From positions 19,784,001 to 19,848,000 of the forward strand of contig NC_056755.1 of NCBI RefSeq assembly GCF_018687715.1: DNA of 64,000 nt, written 5' to 3'. This document shows, piece after piece, positions 11,646 to 23,666 of the stretch. Source of the stretch: Carya illinoinensis (lineage: Eukaryota > Streptophyta > Magnoliopsida > Fagales > Juglandaceae). Positions within the stretch are counted from its first letter, which is position 1. Each line of letters opens with the position of its first letter. The notes under the pieces are model-generated. The model was not told where the DNA came from. It worked only from the letters and a program-made list of their open reading frames with translations, and ran no database searches. The position numbers and the translations under genes are program-made.

Positions 11646-14110
11646 ACTACAAATATTATATTACCTTCATTGATGATTATTCTCATTATGGATTTATTGA
11701 ACTCATTCATGAAAAATCATATTCATTATAAGCCTTCAAGGTTTTTAAAGTAGCTATGGAACTTAAAAAAGAAATTGAAAAAATCAAAGTAATGAGATCA
11801 GATAGGGGCAATGACTATTTTGGAAGATATGACGAGACTGGGTGGAATCCATGACCATTCTCAAGATACCTCCAAGCATTTGGCATTGAAACTCAATATA
11901 TAATGCCAAGAACCCCTGAACAAAATGGTGTTGTAGAAAGACGAAACCGCACTATTATGGACATTGTTTGATGTATACTCAGTCACTCATCTCTACTTGA
12001 ATTTCTATGGGGAGAAGTCCAGAAGACTCCAACATACATTTTGAATTAGGTACCAAGTAAATCAGTCCCTAAAACTCCCTAAGAGCTACGGTCAAGAAAG
12101 AGGCCTAGTTTGCACCATTTTTGTGTCTTGGGTTGTAGAGCAAAAGTAAGGCCTTATAATCTTCAATTGAAGAAGCTTGATGCTAACTCCATTACTGGAT
12201 AGTTTGTTCGCTATTGTATTGGCTCAAGAGATTCAAGGTTCTATTTTCCTTCTCATACTACTAGAATAATTGATTCTAATCATGCCATTTTTTTAGAATG
12301 AAATCAATAGTGGGAGTTCTATGTCTCAAGAAATCACATTCTGGGAAGAACATGTTGTCATATTAGTGTCGGTTTCGGTTGTTTCACCATAATTTATTTT
12401 ACTGCCTTTGGTGGAGCATTATATCCTCACTAATCAAGAACACATTGAGATTAGGCTTGGCATTAGTGAGGAAGCAATTGATAGTACTCATTTAAAGAGA
12501 TCACAAAGAACTTGTAGACTGACAATTTCATATGACTATATTGTCTACTTGCAAGAACATGAGTTCAGTGTCAGAGTATCTCTTTATCCAACATTTTTTT
12601 AGGGGGCTATCAGTAGTTTCCAATATTTATATGAGTTGGATGCCATGAATGATGAGATGGAGCCTATGTGTTAGAATAATGTGTGGGATTTGGTTGAATT
12701 ACCAAATGGTTGCAAGGCAATAGGTTGCAAATGGGTTTTTAAAACCAAGCATGATTTCAAAGGTCAAGTGGAGAGGTATAAGGCAAAACTTGTGGCAAAG
12801 GGATTCATCCAAAGAGAAGGTATTGGTTATAAAGACACATTCTCACCTGTTTCTACCAAGGAGTCGTTTCGTGTCATCATGGCGTTGGTAACTCATTATG
12901 ACTTAGAGTTACATTAGATGGATGTTAAGACATCTTTCCTTAATGGACATATATTCGAAAATGTATACACAAAATAACCAAATAGTTTTTAAGTGAAGGG
13001 AAAAGAGCACATGGTGTGTAAACTTAATGAGTCCCTTTATAGGCTTAAACAAGCATCAAGATAGTGATACTTGAAGTTTGATGAGATTGTCACCTCTTTT
13101 GGTTTTAAAGAAAATGTTATTGATCAATGTATATATTTGAAGTTTAGTGGGAATAAATGTGTTTTTTCTGGTGTTGTATGTAGAAGATATATTACTCGCA
13201 GCAGATGACATTAAGCTCTTGTCAGAGACAAAGCATATGTTGTCTTCTTATTTGACATGAAAGATCTTGATGAAGCTTCTTATATACTAGGTATATAGAT
13301 TATTCATGAGAGATCTAGTGCTACTCTTGGATTATCTCAGAAGACCTATATTGATCGCCTTTTAAACAAGTTTAATATGCATGATTGTTCTTCAAGGAAA
13401 TCACCTATTATGAAAGGCAACAGACTTTCTAAATCCAAATGTCCTCAAAATGATAGTGAGAGAAGTCAGATGCAAGCTATTCCATATGCATTAGTGTTTG
13501 CAGTTTGATGTATGGACAAGTGTGTACATGTCCTGATATTGCTTATTTTGTTGGTGTACTTGGGAGATACTTGAGTGATTATGGGTTGAGTCACTAGAAA
13601 GCTGCTAAAAAGGTACTGAGGTATGACACTAAAAATTTTATGCTAACATATCAGTGATCTGACATTCTAGATGTGGTTGGATATTATGATGCCAATTATG
13701 AAGGTTTTCTAGATGATAATAGATCAACTTTAGGTTATGTGTTCATAATGGTCAGAAGAGCCATTTTTTTGAAAAGTGTCAAATAGACACTTACAGCTTC
13801 CTCAACTATAGAGGCAGAGTATGTTGCCTTTTATGAGACTACATGCCAGGCTATATGGTTGCGGAATTTTATCTCAAAGTTAGGTATTGTGAATACTATT
13901 ATGAGACTATTGAAGATATTTTGTGATAATTCTACAGTAGTTTCATTCTCTCAAAATACTAGGAGCTCTTCATGCCCCAAGCATATCGACATTAAATATT
14001 TGTTTGTTAGAGAGAAAGTGGTTGAGTCCCATATTTGTGTTGAACACATTTCCATAGAACACATGTTGGCTGATCCACTGACAAAAGGTTTGGCTCCAAA
14101 AATATTTTAG
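11600..14110 (+). pseudogene. Copia A integrase, RT and RNase H remnant
   Basis: Integrase core: YYITFIDDYS near 11660 (first Asp), RSDRGNDYFG near 11800 (second Asp), TPEQNGVVERRNRT near 11920 (Glu). RT: WDLVELPNGCKAIGCKWVFK from 12684, VDVK-type DVKTSFLNG near 12920, LYRLKQASR near 13040. The YxDD box reads YVEDILLAADD near 13175, an Asp to Glu change in the catalytic pair. RNase H ends with HIDIKYLFVREK and HMLADPLTKGL at about 13975-14095. Stops and frameshifts throughout. It would have been the pol polyprotein acting in virus-like particles; now dead. Confidence 0.85.
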
Positions 14111-14170
14111 TAGCATGTGACCAATATGAGGTTGTTTGAATCTTCAGTTATATCTTGTTAGTGGGAGTTC

Positions 14171-15087
14171 TGTATGTATGTGAAAATTGTGAATTTCGAT
14201 TACATTGCCATATGTTATCGTGTGCACATTTTGCTTTATGGTATTATTATGGTTGTAACACAAGACATTCAGATTTAGTCTTGTTGGGCTTCTTGTGAAA
14301 ATGAGAGTGTTAACCACTATTTCATATTTTTCCTTCGTCATACTTGCATCTCACTTATCTAAGTCATGTGATTGTGAGTACTTGTTAAACATCATACATC
14401 CTGTCGGTGTACAGTTGGCATAACTAAATAGTTGCAAACACATTTTGGACTTATTATGTTTTGAAGATGCTTGGTTGCTTTTCACATTATGATTAAATGA
14501 TTTATGTTATTCAAATGAGAGATTGTTTTATTTATTATGGACTAGCATATATCATATATTGGTCTTGGACTTATCATGGGATGGGCCAAAAATATTAACA
14601 CATGAGGAAGCCCCTTCTTTGACCCAAAAATATAATAGAGTTAGCCCATTAGATTCTATTATCTCTTGCTTGTTAGGGTTAAAGAGAAGTTTTTCCTCTC
14701 TCAAGATAAGCTACTTTATCTACGTTTAGACGTTGAGATGAGTTAAGTTGAATTGAGTTATGAATAGTAATAATTTGTGGATCTCATTGGGATAGGTTTA
14801 ACATTTTTAAGTTGAGATGATTTAATTTTTTAGGTTAAAATGTATAAAATAGTTTAAGATAAATTAAACTTTTTTTTTTCTTTTTATGGAAAGTTGAAAA
14901 AGTAGTGGGTCTCATCAATGGTTAGTTTGAAATAAGTTAAGATGAGTTGAGTCTAGTTCAACAACCAAATACAACCTCAGAGTCCACAATGGAGAGGGGT
15001 TCTTCAAGTCATGGAGGTAATTTCTTAAGACTTGTTTTTATTTACACATGCTAAAATGAGATAATTTGAGTAAGAGCCTTTCAAGCA
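14171..15087 (+). repeat. Copia A 3' LTR with an internal MITE
   Basis: Begins TGTATGTATG directly after a GTGGGAGTTC purine tract (PPT) and ends CAAGCA. It is 917 bp including a 258-bp MITE. Its last part matches the 5' LTR remnant at 3278-3424. Sequence after it is ATAAC; no partner TSD is visible because the 5' LTR start is lost. Confidence 0.75.
14719..14976. mobile_element. PIF/Harbinger-like MITE in the copia 3' LTR
   Basis: Comparison with the empty site in the 5' LTR (about 3305) shows an extra 258 bp flanked by TTA (14716-14718) and TCA (14977-14979), a 3-bp TSD with one change. The ends contain GACGTTGAGATGAG and the complement of GTTGTATTTGGTTG, resembling the MITE family at 33938. 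Confidence 0.6.
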
Positions 15088-15092
15088 ATAAC

Positions 15093-16483
15093 AACAGGAA
15101 CAGTGGTGGATGGATAGCTAGAAGATTTCGAAACAACACCAGTGAGGATTTTGAAGAAAACTAGGGAAAGACTAACCAATACCCGAGGGAAGCAATTGCA
15201 GATGGAAGGATAGTCAAGCACATTTAGGGAGCAGTTATGTAGGAAGTAGTTATGTTTCAAAATGGGTGTGAGCATGGCAGCAAAATGGACAGCACTGGGG
15301 CTTGGGCATGATGAGGACAACACATTTCCTAACCAACAAGTAGACGAAAACAAAGTGAAAACTAATACAGGTGCCAAAAATAACGAGCTTGACGACATGA
15401 AAGTTCAAGACAACACTTTTCCTTACCAACTAAAGAGGCACTACAGATACTCAAAACTATGCACTTGTGATGGCTAGAAACTTTTATCAACATGGGGTTG
15501 ATGGCATATATGAAAACATTAAAGACAACGACTAAGAAAAAGTGGAAAGAAACAAAGCGTCAATAATTGAGGAAGTTAGACTGGGGAAATTACATGTCCC
15601 TCAAAAAGCTAGAAAATAAAGGGTAGAAGGGAAGCAAACACATGATTTGGTCAATAGTAGATATGAGAACAACTAGAAGAACAAAAAGAGGTTGTTGTAA
15701 ATAGATGTTTCTCATGTGGGGGATAGTTCAAAAGCAGGAAGAAAGAAGAGAAGTATTAGTCTTATCTAGAATATATTAGCGGAGGCTGTTAAACAGTCCC
15801 AATAGAAGAGTGAGGCTCATTAGGGAACCCTCAGATAATTCAAGACCTTCATCATATGGTAAAAGTCAAGTATCCTAGTATCTTATTTCTCATGGAAACA
15901 AATATGCAAAAACATAAAATAGACTTGGTAAAATTCAAGTGAGGATATAGTATAGGAAATGGATCAGTTTAGCTCTCTTGTGGAAAGAATATACAACTTT
16001 GAATATCCAAAGTTTCTCCACACGGCAGATTCATTCATGGATAGAGGATAAAGGGGAACAATGGGGATAGATGTGCACTTTTATGGAAATCCTGTTGTTC
16101 AATAACAACTACAAGGTTGGAACATTATGAGGTGTCTTAACCATACTCAACCAAAGATGTTGCTATGTCTTGGAGATTTTAACAAGACATTGTATTGTTA
16201 TGAGAAAATCGGCCGAAAAACATGAGGTAAAAGATAAATGCAAGAGTTCTTAGATGTTTCAGAGAAATGTAATATGAGTGACTTCGACAGTAAAGGATCA
16301 AAGCATATGCATGGCATAAGATTAATAATAGAAAGGACCACATAACAAATAGTGAATGGAGTCAATGGTTTGGCAGTGGAGAGATGACAGTACTAACTTC
16401 CAACTCTTCAATCTTTATCTTCTCATACTTACCCCCTAAGAATAGAGATTTTGATCAAAGGTTGCCAAGCAAATGTTCAGATA
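15093..16483 (+). pseudogene. LINE/L1 relic: ORF1 end and endonuclease
   Basis: From about 15830 the readable frame gives QDLHHMVKVKYPS and FLMETNMQKHK, the L1 endonuclease start with its catalytic Glu. At 16172-16183 comes LGDFN, the GDFN endonuclease motif, then YEKIGRK and ECNMSDF-type sequence. Before 15800 the sequence is purine-rich and unrecognised. Stops and frame changes throughout. The relic is cut by the chromovirus at 16489 and resumes at 25744. Confidence 0.7.
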
Positions 16484-16488
16484 TGGGT

Positions 16489-18547
16489 TGTGACACCCCC
16501 AAATCCCCACGCACGGACACGGAGAAATTGAGACGTTCGGATGGTGACAACCCGGGTCACCACCCTATCGACGAGAGCCAAGTGTGTGCGGAAGCAACAA
16601 ATGTGCACGAAAGAACACGCAGCGGATAACGAAAGTCATATAACTAAATACCAGAATTTTCTTAATATAATACAAGCTGTTTAAAACACACATAAATAAA
16701 ATATTACAAAACACGAATATAGTTTTAAACTAAAAGCAAAGCATAACTTCGACTCAAAACTCCGGCGGAGCCGCATCCTCAGGCTCAGCCTCTTCCTCCT
16801 CCTCCTCGAATCCTGCACCAAAATCTACGGAACCAAAAATGGTACCGCAGGTAAGTAAAATCCAAACACCACCAGATAAAAGCATATAGAACTCAAACAA
16901 TATGCATGAAGTGATGCCAATGCGCAAAACCCATAAAATCATATTTTTACCCCGCACGCCAAAAATCCCATTCGGCCTAAAAACAAACCCGTCCCAAATA
17001 TCATGCCAAAAGTCACATTTGGCGTTTATTCTCAAACGATTATCCATTTTATCCGTATGTACCATGACCTCCCCTAGGGGTCATCCGCACACCCCGGTTC
17101 CAGTGCCACACTGCAGAGTACCACCACGCATGTGACACCTAATGAGCGATGCCCAGTTCCGCGCCCCACGCGTTCGTAGCCAAGCATCCTTTAGCCCTCA
17201 CCAGCGAAGGGCCACGAAGTCGGTGCATAGGGCGATGCCCGGTTCCACACCCGGCGTGTTCGTAGCCAAGCATCCCCTAGCCCCCGCTCTCGTTGTCGCC
17301 CAGTGACAACCCAGGGGACATCACTCAGTTTATTCCGCTCCCGAATGACCAGAGGAGCTCCACCGAGATAATACCCCATCCCGGCTTGGGGTCGTGATAC
17401 ACACGCACCCGTAAGTCCACTTACGCCAATAAACAGGCTTTTTCATTTAAACAAAAATCACATGTGCATGCACCATGTAAATGCCATATCAATGTACAAA
17501 AATAATCAACCAACATAATTCAATAAAACAAGCAACTCCGTCCTCCATCCATCCGACCCCCGAATTCCTCGGACTCAGTCCGGATTCAACCAACCAACAG
17601 ATAAAATTATTGAACGAGCAATATATTTTTAAATCTGAAAATAGGGTTTGGAAAATACTTACAGCGCTATATGGTATTTTTAAAAAGCTTGCGGCGTTGC
17701 AAACGGCGGAAGGAAAGCAACGTAACAGTGAAAATTCACTGTGGCCGTGGGTTGTAAAATACCCACTTTTGAACGGGGACAAACCAGGGCTTGGGATTGA
17801 TAGGGAATGGTTTAGGGATGATTATGAAGCTATTGGAAGTGGTGGTTGGCCGTGGGTGGCGACGAAAACGGCGGAGGGAGGTCGGATTTCCCAAAAAGGA
17901 AAGCTAGCTCGTGGGAGCTGTTCCGGTGGCTATTAGGGGCCGACAATGGGTGGATTAGGACGGCAAGGGACCGGTGATGAAGTGGTGAAGAAATGGTGGC
18001 CGGAGGTGGAGCGACGGCGACGGATCGGGGCAAAAACCGTGGGGGCTTTGATGGCGTTTTCCGGCCAAACGGCTGGCTGGATAGGGCTGAGGTTTGGTGG
18101 GGAGGTGCGCCGGAGGGAGGGGGTTCGACCGGTGGGGGCGGTGTGCCGCACGGCGGCCAGACGACGGTGGGTCGAGGGGTTAGGCTGCAACGGCGTGGGA
18201 GAGGAGAGAGAGAGAGAGGGTCGACGCCGGGAGGAAGGAAGAAGAAGGAAAAGAAAAGAAAGAAAAAAAGAAAAAGAAAAAGAAAGAAGAAAAAGAAAAG
18301 AGGAAAAAAGAAAAAGGGAAAAAGAGATGTAGGAAAGAGATGAGGTCCAATCCTCACTCTGGGAAAACAAAACAAAATCGCCTAAACGAGATTAAAAATC
18401 GTAAAACGACTAAAATAAATATAACACAACATCAAATAAATTAAAAACAAATTTTAAAGCTCAATAAATTAAAATAAATAAACTAATATATTAATTAAAA
18501 TAAAAACAGCCCTTTAACGAAAATACACGCGAAAGCGGGTCATCACA
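16489..18547 (-). repeat. Chromovirus 3' LTR, 2059 bp
   Basis: TGTGACACCCCC at 16489, CATCACA at 18547. The polypurine tract lies immediately to its right on the minus strand. AG-rich tract at about 18190-18330. Confidence 0.93.
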
Positions 18548-18560
18548 TCCTCCCCCCCTT
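18548..18560 (-). other. Polypurine tract of the chromovirus
   Basis: Plus strand TCCTCCCCCCCTT, i.e. AAGGGGGGGAGGA on the element strand, abutting the 3' LTR. This is the plus-strand primer for reverse transcription. Confidence 0.9.
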
Positions 18561-18667
18561 AAAAACAAATTTTGTCCTCGAAATTTGCAAGATTAACCCC
18601 TAACTTAAAACAAGCCACATAAAAACACATAAACCACCTGTGACCAAGATTAAGATACATACCTTCA

Positions 18668-21600
18668 TCATTCAAACAAATACGGGTACTGCTCCCTCAT
18701 GTCTGCTACTCGCTCCCAAGAGAAGTCTTGAGCTAACTGATCTCCCCACGCCACCTTAACCAAAGGTATCGTCTTGGACCTCAACTGTTGCTCATTCCAA
18801 TCTATGATCTGCGACGGAACAACTTCATAAGTGAGATCCGATTGCAACTGAATACCCTCTAGGTCGACGAAGCGTGGCTCTTGCTGTCCAAAGCTCTTCT
18901 TCAGGGATGATACGTGGAAGACATCATGAATATCCCCAAAATATCCTGGCAAAGCAACTCTATAGGCGACGGACCCTACCTTCTCCAGAATCTAAAAAGG
19001 GCCGACATACCTCGGATCCAACTTCCTTTTCTTACCAAAACGCTTAACACCTCTCATGGGAGAGACTTTGAGATAAACCCAATCACCAACTTCAAAAGAC
19101 AACTCTCTCCTCCTGGTATCAGCGTAACTTTTCTGGCGACTCTGAGCTGCCGTCATTTTATCTCTGATGATCCAGACTTGGCTTTGCATCTCTTGAATTA
19201 TTTCGGGTCCAATTATCCTGCTCTCCCCGACTTTATCCCAACACAAGGGCGACCTGCACTTTCTCCCATAAAGAGCTTCATAGGGAGCCATTTGAATGGT
19301 CGCATGGAAGCTATTATTATATGCAAACTCGATGAGCGGCAAATGGTTTTCCCAACTCCCTTGAAATTCCATGACACATGCTCACAACATGTCTTCAAGG
19401 GTCTGAATGGTGCGCTCTGATTGGCCATCTGTCTGTGGGTGATATGCAGTACTGAACTTCAACTTAGTACCCAAAGCTGCCTGCAAACTCTTCCAGAACT
19501 GCGACGTGAACCTTGGGTCTCGATCCGACACTATACTCTTTGGTATGCCGTGCAGCCGCACTATTTCTTTCACGTACAAGCGTGTCAACTTACCCAAGGA
19601 GTCGGTGTTATTAACAGGCAGGAAATGAGCACTTTTCATTAACCGGTCAACAATCACCCAAACAGAATTTTTCCCACTAGGCGTTCTCGGCAAACCCACT
19701 ACAAAGTCCATCGTGATGTCATCCCATTTCCACTCAGGAATAGGGAGGGGTTGGAGCATACCTGCAGGTCTTTGATGCTCGGCCTTCACTTGACGGCATG
19801 TGTGGCATTTCTTAACATATAAGGCAATATCCTTCTTCATTCCATCCCACCAGTAATTTTTCTTCAAGTCCCGGTACATCTTTGTACTGCCGGGATGAAC
19901 TGAATAAGGGGCCGCATGAACTTCTGCCATGATCTGCTCCTTGAATTCTGAATCTTTGGGGACCACTCTGCGATCTCGAAACCGAAGTATCCCATCTTTA
20001 TCCATGCTATAATGCAACGGCCCTCGAGATTTTCTGACTCTTTTTCTGATATTCAGCAGCTTCGGATCCTTCCTTTAAAGAGTCTTCAATTCTTCAAAAT
20101 CAGTTACCCGAATATCAAGAACTGAAGATAAAATCTCTTCTTGCTACGAACTCTCAATAAGGAGCCTTCTCATCCCACAAAGCAACGAATCCAATTCTGA
20201 CGGCTCGGCTTCATCTTCCTAGTGCGACTTTCGGCTCAAAGCATCAGCAACTATATTAGCCTTCCCCGGATGGTACTTGATCTCACACTGATAGTCACTG
20301 ATTAGCTCTAGCCACCGCCTGTGCCTCATGTTCAGATTTTTCTGGAAAAATAAATGCTTCAAGCTCTTATGATCAGTAAATACCTCGCAAGCTTCCCCAT
20401 ACAAGAAGTGCCGCCAGATCTTGAGAGCAAAAACAATCACAGCCAATTCTAAATCGTGCGTCGGATAATTCTTCTCATGGTCCTTTAGCTGACGAGATGC
20501 ATAGGCAACAACCCGTCCTTCCTGCATAAGGACACAACCCAAACCAAACTTAGACGCATCACTGAAGACTACGAATGGCTTATGCGGTTCTGGGAGCGCT
20601 AACACTGGTGCCGTCGTCAACCTGTTCTTTAATTCTTGGAAGCTTTTCTCACACTTATCTGACCAAACAAATTATGTATTCTTCTGAGTCAAAGCTGTGA
20701 GAGGTCCGGATAGGTGAGCAAATCCCTCCACAAATCTTCGGTAGTATCCGGCGAGTCCCAAGAAACTCTGGATCTCGCGCACTGTAGTCGGGCGCTGCCA
20801 TGACAAAATGGCTTCTACCTTACTAGGATCAACAGCCACTCCGTCTCGGGAAATTACATGCCCAAGAAATTTAACTTCTTCCAACCAGAATTCACACTTG
20901 CTGAGCTTGGCGTACAATTGGTGTTCTCTCAATTTCCCAAGTACCAGACGAAGATGATACACATGCTCTTCAACATCTCGGGAATAAATCAGAATATCAT
21001 CGATGAATACTACCACAAAGGAATCCAGATAAGGTCGAAATACTCGATTCATTAAATCCATGAAAACAGCAGGGGCATTAGCTAACCCAAACGGCATCAC
21101 CTTAAATTCATAATGCCCATACCTCGACCTGAAGGCAGTTTTAGGCACATCCTTGTCTCTGATCCTCAGCTGGTAGTATCCCGACCTCAGATCAATTTTA
21201 GAGAACACGACTGCTCCTTAAAGCTGATCAAATAAATCATCTATCCGCGAGAGAGGATATTTATTTTTGATGGTCACCTTATTCAATTCCTGATAATCTA
21301 TGCACATACGGAGGGTTCCATCTTTCTTTTTAACAAACAAAACTGGTGCACCCCACGGTGAAGTACTAGGCTGAATAAATCCCTTCTCTACCAGCTCTTG
21401 CAACTAAGTCTTCAACTCTTTTAATTCAGCCGGTGCCATGCGATAAGGAGCTTTATGCACAGGAGCCGCTCCAGGTTCCAAGTCTATAACAAATTCCATT
21501 TTCCACACAGGGGGTAGTCCGGGCAAGTCATCCACAAACACATCGGGAAATTCTTCCACAACTGGAATGTCTGCCAAAGACTTCTCCTCGGAGGGCGTGG

Positions 21601-21688
21601 ACACCATCTGAACCAAGAATGCATCCGCTCCCCATGCAATCTCTCTTCTTACTTGAATTGCCGATATAATTATCGGCTTTTCTTTCAA
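18668..21688 (-). pseudogene. pol: Chromovirus pol: RT, RNase H, integrase, chromodomain
   Basis: One frame without indels. [20 protein letters not shown] and [27 protein letters not shown] (21403-21221), [27 protein letters not shown] and the catalytic FIDDILIYS around 21000. RNase [17 protein letters not shown] (about 20565), [10 protein letters not shown] and [17 protein letters not shown] (to 20222). Integrase: H-H-C-C finger ([17 protein letters not shown] ... KCHTCRQVK), then [15 protein letters not shown] and [11 protein letters not shown], a complete D,D-E set (about 19780-19400). The tail YEVVPSQIIDW ... WERVADMREQYPYLF is chromodomain-like, as in Tekay. Stops at 21404, 21218, 20672, 20219, 20144, 20075, 19382 and 18992 make it nonfunctional as read. 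Confidence 0.93.
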
Positions 21689-22049
21689 TTACTCCCCGCA
21701 AATTCCAGACAATCACCATCTGGAAGCTGAAAGCTAATTATCCGACTTCTGCAATTAATACTCGCAGAATATCGGTATAGCCAATCCATCCCGAGGATGA
21801 TATCAAAACCCAACAGCTTAAACACCACCAAATCAGCATCCAAGAACCTTCCATCAAAATTTAACGGGCATCCCAAAGCAACCTTGGAACACCACACCAT
21901 TTCACCATCGGGTAGAGCCACTACCATAGACTTCGGCAACGGTTCCGTGACCAAATTACACACTCGAGCAAAAGTAGAAGATACAAACGACTGTGACGCA
22001 CCGGAATCAAACAAAGTGCAAGCATAAAACTCATACAAACGGAATCTTC
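21685..22049 (-). pseudogene. Chromovirus aspartic protease region
   Basis: Reads RFRLYEFYACTLFDSGAS, then FARVCNLVTEPLP, then LGFDIILGMDWLYRY, the RVP_2 protease with its catalytic D-S-G-A and the usual ILGMDWL motif. It begins directly after the candidate intron acceptor at 22050. It ends at a TGA near 21687 and is one frame off from RT, so a small indel separates protease from RT. It would have cleaved the polyprotein in the particle. Confidence 0.9.
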
Positions 22050-22146
22050 CTGAACCGAACACATTAACCCATGAAATCCAAAAAAACAAAGGAGAAACCA
22101 CAAATACCAAAAATTAAATCCAACTTAAAGTTAAATTAATCCATAC
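22050..22146 (-). other. Candidate spliceosomal intron between gag and protease
   Basis: On the element strand a 97-bp segment starts GTATGG after ATTACAG and ends GGTTCAG before GAAGATTCC. It is T-rich like plant introns and contains an in-frame TAA. Removing it joins gag ...GVITG to RFRLY...LFDSGAS in one frame (G + GA = Gly). The result is the uninterrupted VITG-x(n)-LFDSGA arrangement usual in this family. Splicing itself is inferred. Confidence 0.7.
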
Positions 22147-23362
22147 CTGTAATTACTCCAGCATCATGGGTCACTGGTACCTCATCATCCACCTCTCCGG
22201 GTGTGACAGCATAAACTCGGGTTTGCACTGCTTGTCTCGGATTGGTTCTTCCATCGTGTCTACCTCCACGACCTCCTTGAACTCTAACGGGGCACTCCCG
22301 AGTAATATGTCCCACTTGGCCGCACCGGTAACACTGGGGTCCACTACTCAGCTGACACTCGCTCTCATGAGCTCTATTACATGCTCCACATATTGGCACC
22401 CGTCCTCCCATACGAACACCTGAGGACGTTTGAGGTCGAGTTCCAGTCCGCTGAACAAATTTCTGAGGCGAACCCGAGCTGCTTCCTTCACCAGAAAAAC
22501 TCCGCCTCTTATGCCCTGGAGGGGAGCCCATACTCAGATTATTTTCTAGCTTCACAAGGGTGGCCACATCCACTAATTCCTGAAAAGTGGATATCCGATG
22601 GCTGACCACCATACAGCGTATATCAGGGCGTAGTCCCTCCTGAAAACGATCAGCTCGCATCTCCTCTGTGGCGATAAGGTGGGGAGCAAATCGCCTAAGT
22701 TCTATGAATCTCCGGGCGTACTGTTCCACTGTCGTGCCCCATTGGACCAGATTTGAGAACTCTCTTGCCTTTTGCTTCCTTACCGCTGCGGGAAAGAAGC
22801 GGTCATTAAATTCTTTCTTGAAGCGCTGCCAAGTCACAGCAGCGAAAGATCCCAGTTCTGATTCCAGCATCACCCTCTTGGTATCCCACCAATCAGATGC
22901 GGTGCCTTGCAACAGATAGCTGGTGTAGAGTACCTGTTGCACCTCGGTGCATCCACACACCTCAAATGTTTTTTCCAGGTCTTTGATCCATTTTCCAGCT
23001 TGGAGTGGATTCTCTTCTCCAGTGAAGTGTGGGGTTCTATGCGCTAGGAAGCGCTCATAGGTGCATCCGGCTTGCACCATGCTACTGGACCCTCCTGGGT
23101 ATTTCCAAGGCCCTCCTTGATGTGGCCAAGGACCTCCTGGTTGTGGCCAAAACCCTCCTTGCTGTGGACAAGGCCCTCCTTGTTGTGGCCAGGGACCCCC
23201 TTGTGGTGGCCAAGGTCCTCCTCGTTGTGGCCAAGGCCCTGTCTGTTGTGGCCTAATATTCTGTTGCATGAACTCCGTCATCTGCCGTATTGCTTCGGCT
23301 ATGGAGTCATCTCTTGAGGTATTGCCCCGTGGCTCCTGAGTAGATTTCCTTGGTCTTCCCAT
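22136..23362 (-). CDS. gag: Chromovirus Gag
   Basis: Starts at ATG 23362 (MGRPRKSTQEPRGN); the open frame extends further upstream but this Met begins the Gag-like sequence. Residues about 45-95 are a GGPWPQQ heptad repeat. A retrotransposon Gag domain follows (HFTGEENPLQAGKWI, GTASDWWDTK, FKKEFNDRFFP, FIELRRFAPH, RFQEGLRPDI). The CCHC zinc knuckle is CYRCGQVGHITREC near 22300. The frame is intact for 408 codons and ends GVITGMD at a TAA inside the candidate intron; splicing would instead continue into protease. Gag would build the particle and bind RNA. Confidence 0.92.
   Translation of the reverse strand: MGRPRKSTQEPRGNTSRDDSIAEAIRQMTEFMQQNIRPQQTGPWPQRGGPWPPQGGPWPQQGGPCPQQGGFWPQPGGPWPHQGGPWKYPGGSSSMVQAGCTYERFLAHRTPHFTGEENPLQAGKWIKDLEKTFEVCGCTEVQQVLYTSYLLQGTASDWWDTKRVMLESELGSFAAVTWQRFKKEFNDRFFPAAVRKQKAREFSNLVQWGTTVEQYARRFIELRRFAPHLIATEEMRADRFQEGLRPDIRCMVVSHRISTFQELVDVATLVKLENNLSMGSPPGHKRRSFSGEGSSSGSPQKFVQRTGTRPQTSSGVRMGGRVPICGACNRAHESECQLSSGPQCYRCGQVGHITRECPVRVQGGRGGRHDGRTNPRQAVQTRVYAVTPGEVDDEVPVTHDAGVITGMD
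23098..23250 (-). repeat. 21-bp minisatellite encoding GGPWPQQ in gag
   Basis: About seven imperfect 21-bp copies of (TTG/TGG)TGGCCAAGGCCCTCC-type sequence. Because the unit is a multiple of three, copy-number change keeps the gag frame open. Confidence 0.85.
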
Positions 23363-23652
23363 TTTTTTTCCTGTCACCACAACCTTTGACCCCCTTTCAG
23401 AAAATAAAAACAAATAAAACCAACAACAAACAAAAACAGAACCACAGACCATCACCACATCACAGAAAACAAAAGAAACCAACTTGCAAAAACATAACTA
23501 AATAAATAAAAACAAACAAACAAGCTCAAACAAATAAACCAAATAAAACAAATTAAATAACTGTACTTAACATAATTTTTAAAACACAACTTAAAAAAAA
23601 AAAACATTCTGGTACTACCTACGAGACATGTGGTTTTACCCAGAGCCAAACC

Positions 23653-23664
23653 GCTCTGATACCA
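23653..23664 (-). other. Chromovirus primer-binding site
   Basis: Plus-strand GCTCTGATACCA, i.e. TGGTATCAGAGC on the element strand, the initiator-methionine tRNA complement. It lies two bases from the 5' LTR end. Confidence 0.93.
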
Positions 23665-23666
23665 CC

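Larger units (their letters stand above)
3278..15087 (+). mobile_element. Degraded Ty1/copia element A with nested insertions
   Basis: Parts in order: 5' LTR remnant, PBS, leader with minisatellite, gag, zinc knuckle, protease, GAG-pre-integrase, [insertion 6188-11452], integrase, RT, RNase H, PPT and 3' LTR. The two halves of integrase resume exactly across the insertion: TAC-TG before and after, continuing as the IWGP motif. The 5' LTR survives only from about 3278. Many stops and frameshifts make it an old dead copy. A PIF-like MITE sits inside the 3' LTR. Confidence 0.85.
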
